Positions 59,985 through 64,000 of a stretch of 64,000 nucleotides of DNA are shown piece by piece. Position 1 is the stretch's first letter. Each line of letters opens with the position of its first letter. The stretch is from Straminergon stramineum (lineage: Eukaryota > Streptophyta > Bryopsida > Hypnales > Calliergonaceae). The notes below the pieces were generated by a model. The model was given only the letters and a program-made list of their open reading frames with translations. It was not told the DNA's origin and did not search any database. The position numbers and the translations under genes were made by a program. The stretch spans positions 42,877,218 to 42,941,217 of the forward strand of contig OY987263.1 in NCBI GenBank assembly GCA_963920665.1, in the 5' to 3' direction.

Positions 59985-60926
59985 TTTAACCCCTACATGC
60001 CCAAACTTTGTTTTTTGGCAACATAGCAATTTTAGAAAAGCTTACTATGAATGGATTTTTAATTTTTTTTCTTTGAAATTTTTTGCAACATGTGCCCCAA
60101 GAATAGCTTTAAGGCCCAACAATTTTCATAACCTTTGACTACATGGTTAAAAAGCTATTGCATGATATGTCATTTTCAAAACTTGGCAAACAATTCACAT
60201 AGCTCAAAAAATTCTTAAAAAATCACTTTCTTCAAAAATAAAATTTTGAAATTGATCTTCCAGATTTGTGTATACATAGAAAGCTTTGAATCATTCCATT
60301 TTGATTAATGTAATGAAAGTTATGAGGAGTTTTAGTTTGTGGGATGTTATGGAATCTCTACTCTATAATAAACTTTAAAGTCCTTTATTTAACTCAATTT
60401 TCCATATTTTGGGAAAAAAAATAAAAATAATGAGGTTTAGATTTTTTATTACAACATTACAACCATTGGGATTGGCATTTTTCAATTTCAAGAATAAATT
60501 GTTGACAATTTTATATTTTGAATCATTCTCTACTTCTTTCTACTTACTATTTTTTTCTATAAGTTGTATAATTCCAAAGGATCTAAAAATTTTCAAGTAT
60601 GTAGCCAACTTGCCTTGAAGAATGAATACAAAGAAGCACCACCATTTTGGACATTTTTCAATACAATTATGACCTTGTGAAGTGCAGTTGCCTAGTTTTT
60701 TGAAGGGCCAAAAAAAGGATTTTTTTCAATTCAAACTCTAGTATGTTGCAATCTTCATGGTGGAAATTTTTGAACAAATTTTCACATCTTCTCAAACTAG
60801 CATACTACAAGATCCTATAGTTATATCTGTCCAAAAATGAATTTTTTCTAAATTTGGTACTTGTAATAGAAATGGTAGTTTCGGAACATTTTGGGTGGAA
60901 ACATAGTCAAATACATTTAGGGGATA
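59985..60926. mobile_element. TIR element D-like, long form, copy 1
   Basis: Starts TTTAACCCCTACATGCCC and ends ACATTTAGGGGATAA, termini related to the 27111-27768 element. It is homologous over most of its length to 61799-62735 (shared AGAAAGCTTTGAA(T/C)CATTCCATTTT, ACCATTGGGATTGGCATTTT, CATACTACAAGAT). It is non-coding; the 60-75-residue frames are AT-rich artefacts. Confidence 0.6.
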
Positions 60927-61798
60927 ATATAGATAATTATCTTCACAAGGATTTCATTTTTCACATCAAATTTCTTTGGGGGATTTCTTAACACTTACAT
61001 ATTTAGGGTTTAGGGTTCAAAATCTTAGATTGGCCTTTAAAGATTTTAAAATTCATATTCTCTACTTTTTTTAATTTTTAAATGTGCAATTTATACCAAT
61101 TATAAGGTGGAAAAATTCTTTCAAATTTCTAAGGAAGATCATGAAGTAGTTAAAGCAAAATGGAGTAGATTTTTTAATGCAAAACTAGTACAAATCAAGT
61201 ACTTAATGTACATGGTAGTACATGTTGGGAATTGATGCATAGTAATGTGCATTTACCCTACCACATGGCTTGCCAACTCTTAAAACTACAATGAAAATTC
61301 TACCTAATTATGTAGATATTTTATTGTACAAAGAAAGTTCTAGTGATGATTGATACAATAATTACAATTTGTAGGGTATGCTCATCCCCAATGCTGAATT
61401 CCCAATCCTCTCTAATGACATTATAGCCTAATTTTTATTTGAAATGAGAAAATTAGCTCATGAAGGTAATTTAAAGCATTGGTCAAATGCACCCAAAATT
61501 CTAGAATAAATTAAAATTAAAACAATCATGATTTTTATGTCTCTGAAATGCCTCAAAGAAAATGCGGTTAAATTTAGCCAAATTTAGTGCCACTAAATGA
61601 TACTTTCTCTTAGTTTCACATTCTCTCTATATCCTTAGAATTTTTTAAGACACACCTCAAATTATTAACTAAATCTCATTTGACAAAAAGTGATCAATTT
61701 GTATTCAATTAGATCTACAAGAGAGTACAAGAGAGTAGACATAATGCAACCTTTTTCGCTATGTTAGGAATTATACTATTAATTTTTTTCATTGTTGA
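60927..61798. other. AT-rich spacer between two related elements
   Basis: No gene is visible. A TATTTAGGGTTTAGGGTTC telomere-like stretch occurs near 61003. Confidence 0.35.
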
Positions 61799-62735
61799 AT
61801 TTAACTCCTAAAGGACCAAATTGCATTTTTTGGCAACATAGAAATTTTGGGCAGGTACATGTGAGTAGAGGTTTTCATGTTTTCAAACCAAACTTTAATA
61901 GAAGGTGGGGATGAGGAATATCTTTCATATGCACTAAAATTTAGGACATTTGGAATTGTGAGTCAAAAGTTATAGCCCAATATGTTCCTTTTTTTCATAA
62001 ATGGGCAATTTGGGTAGCTTAGGATTTTTTTATTTTTTTTTTCACAAACAATAATTTGAAATTGTTTCCCTATATTTATATATGCATAGAAAGCTTTGAA
62101 CCATTCCATTTTTATCAATGAGTCAAAAGTTATGAAATTTTTTAGTTTGTGGGTAGTTTTGGATTCTCTACTCTAAAACAAACTTAGAAGTCCTTTATTT
62201 TACTCAAATTTCTATATTTTTCAATACAAATCAAATCATTGGATGTAGATTGTTTACTATAACATTACTACCATTGGGATTGGCATTTTGAAACTTAGTA
62301 AATAAATTGTTAACAATTTTGTATTTTGAATCATTTTCTACTTCTTTCTACATATTATCTTTTTCCTATATGTTGTACAATTCCAAATGATCTGAAATTT
62401 TTTAGGCGTGTTGCCAACTTGAATCAAAGAATGAATCCAAGGAAGCACCACTATTTTGGACATTTTTCATACAAATGCGAGCTTGTGAGGTGCAGTTGCC
62501 CATTTTTTTGCGGGGACAAAAATAGGATTTTTGTAAATTTAAAAACTCATATCTTGCAATCTACATGGTGGAAATTTTTGAAATTTTTGAACATGTTCTC
62601 AAGTCAGCATACTACAAGATATTACAGTTACATATTCCCAAAAAAAAAAAAATTTCAAAAGTTGATACATGTACTAGAAATGGCAGTTTTGGAGTGTTTT
62701 TGGTGAAAACAAAGTCAAGGAACTTAAGGGGTTGA
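61799..62735. mobile_element. TIR element D-like, long form, copy 2
   Basis: This is a direct-orientation diverged copy of 59985-60926, offset about 1.8 kb. It starts near TTTAACTCCTAAAGGACC and ends near ACTTAAGGGGTTGA. The plus frame at 62326-62706 is a read-through of the repeat and shows no family signature. Confidence 0.6.
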
Positions 62736-63740
62736 TATTACAAAAAGTTATTAGAAACTCCCTAAGTGATCCATTTCAACTTTGGTAGATATAGACAATC
62801 ACTTTTGATTTAAATTAATATAGACACATTATCCAAGTCAAAAGAACTTATTAAATGATCATGTAAATAGATATTAATTTAAAGACTTATTTGACTCATG
62901 ATATAGTTTGTATGAATTTTTATTCTAAAAGGTTAATTTAAAGCTTCAAAAAATTCCTTTAGAAACAAAAGAAATTGCAATGCTTCATATTTCTTTCATC
63001 AGAATCTTTCTTCCTTATAAACTAGGATGCATTAGAGCACAATTATCCAATATGAATCTATATGTATTAAATCATAGCCTTCAGATAAGCTGAAATTTAA
63101 GAATTTCAGTAACAAAATTAGTTGCAATGGTTAAAGTAATGGAGTCTGATTTTGTAGTTGCAACCAATTCATTTGGACTCAAAGTTTTTGAACTATTTAG
63201 GGATAGTGGAGAAACAAATAATTAACCAACCACAATATACAAGGGAAGGTTTTTTAATTTACCACCCTTGTAAATTATTTTTGAGTTGTGCCCTAAGCTC
63301 CCTTGCAATATATATTAGCTTGCACTTTATGAGTTGATGAACATACCATATCTGTAGATCATGTTCAAAGGAAAACTAATTCTAAAAATATATGAATTTT
63401 TTTGGAGAAATGAAAATTTCCAAAAAGAGAGTCTTGAAGAGTAATTTAATTTAAATTTAATTTTAGCATTTGCAAGAAACTTATTTTCCAAAAATAATTA
63501 AATGTACAGTAGAAGAGTGCCAAAGCTACCCTATACTTATAATTAATGATTCAAAATGACAAAGTTGATTGGATATATCGTGAAAACATAATGACTAAGT
63601 GGAAGAATTTGATATTACCAAAATCAATAAGGAACATTGCAATCCATGTGTTGCTCAGAAATAAGTAAATTGAGCACAAGAAAGCCCTAAACAAACAGAA
63701 GATGTGATATTAGAGAAGGTGATATTAAAGAGGGACATAC
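62736..63740. other. AT-rich intergenic or intronic DNA
   Basis: No coding signal is seen. It may be an intron or downstream flank of the gene entering from the right edge. Confidence 0.35.
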
Positions 63741-64000
63741 CCAAAGCACGTGATAGTCGGACTGCGAGGTCTTTGAACAGGACTTTGACCCATCGGCAGC
63801 TACAGTTGATCTCTTCGTGCCTGCAGCGCTCGTTTCGGGGATCAAAATTGCGTAAGTTTTCACAGGCAGAGAATCGGGCAGCAGATGTAGTGCTATTCAC
63901 ATCACCTTTGGTAGAAGAAATCTCGATGTGCTCAATTTGGTAACAAGCCCAGTAATCGCACACAAGAATCGCAACCCTGTTGAGTGATGAGAGCAGGATC
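63741..64000 (-). CDS. Partial exon of an unidentified gene running off the right edge
   Basis: A minus-strand frame is open from the window edge and ends at a donor-like TTGG|GTATGTCCC at 63741. The translation (SLNRVAILVCDYWACYQIEH, ISSTKGDVNSTTSAARFSA, EEINCSCRWVKVLFKDLAVR, LSRALG) is well mixed and GC-richer than the DNA to the left, which supports coding. I cannot name the family from this piece. A possible acceptor (CAACAG) sits at about 63977, so the exon may start there. Confidence 0.4.

Overview
This is a nuclear window from a land plant. It is AT-rich and gene-poor. All confidently read genes are plant types with spliceosomal GT/AG introns: an F-box/Tubby-like protein, a DAD1/PLA1-I-type lipase, a coatomer zeta subunit and a plastid-type RsmE methyltransferase. 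I see no tRNA, rRNA, bacterial operon, gag-pol retrotransposon or long intact transposase ORF. The species cannot be fixed by eye; nothing excludes a bryophyte or lycophyte.

Layout. 1-8.4 kb: intergenic DNA with a possible 3' exon at the left edge and several small inverted-repeat elements, including a hairpin-dense cluster at 6.85-7.61 kb. 8.4-18.3 kb: the main gene island. It holds an intronless Tubby-like F-box gene (+), a convergent class-3 lipase relic (-) that keeps its catalytic triad but has a 2-bp frameshift and an in-frame stop, a complete six-exon zeta-COP gene (+), an unidentified ORF, and a spliced-looking plastid/membrane-type relic with an apparent frameshift. 18.3-24.1 kb: AT-rich DNA with direct repeats, an inverted-repeat element and a decayed duplicate of sequence from the 16-kb region. 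24.1-25.6 kb: a four-exon minus-strand gene with weak bHLH-ACT resemblance. 25.9-54.1 kb: a 28-kb gene desert containing a perfect 26-bp hairpin, two arrays of one ~203/248-bp satellite family, a ~181-bp tandem repeat, CACTA-ended foldbacks, and a cluster of ~8 palindromic repeats. 54.1-58.2 kb: a complete nine-exon RsmE-like gene (-) with a telomere-motif minisatellite in intron 1. 58.4-63.7 kb: repeat-rich DNA with two ~0.94-kb related elements. 63.7-64 kb: an exon running off the right edge.

The genes are housekeeping or signalling genes and do not form one pathway: zeta-COP acts in Golgi COPI coats, RsmE in organellar rRNA methylation, and the Tubby F-box protein in SCF or membrane signalling. 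The novelty lies in the decayed genes and in the families of short inverted-repeat elements, several present in two or more copies here. Exon coordinates were derived by reading frames and splice dinucleotides by hand.
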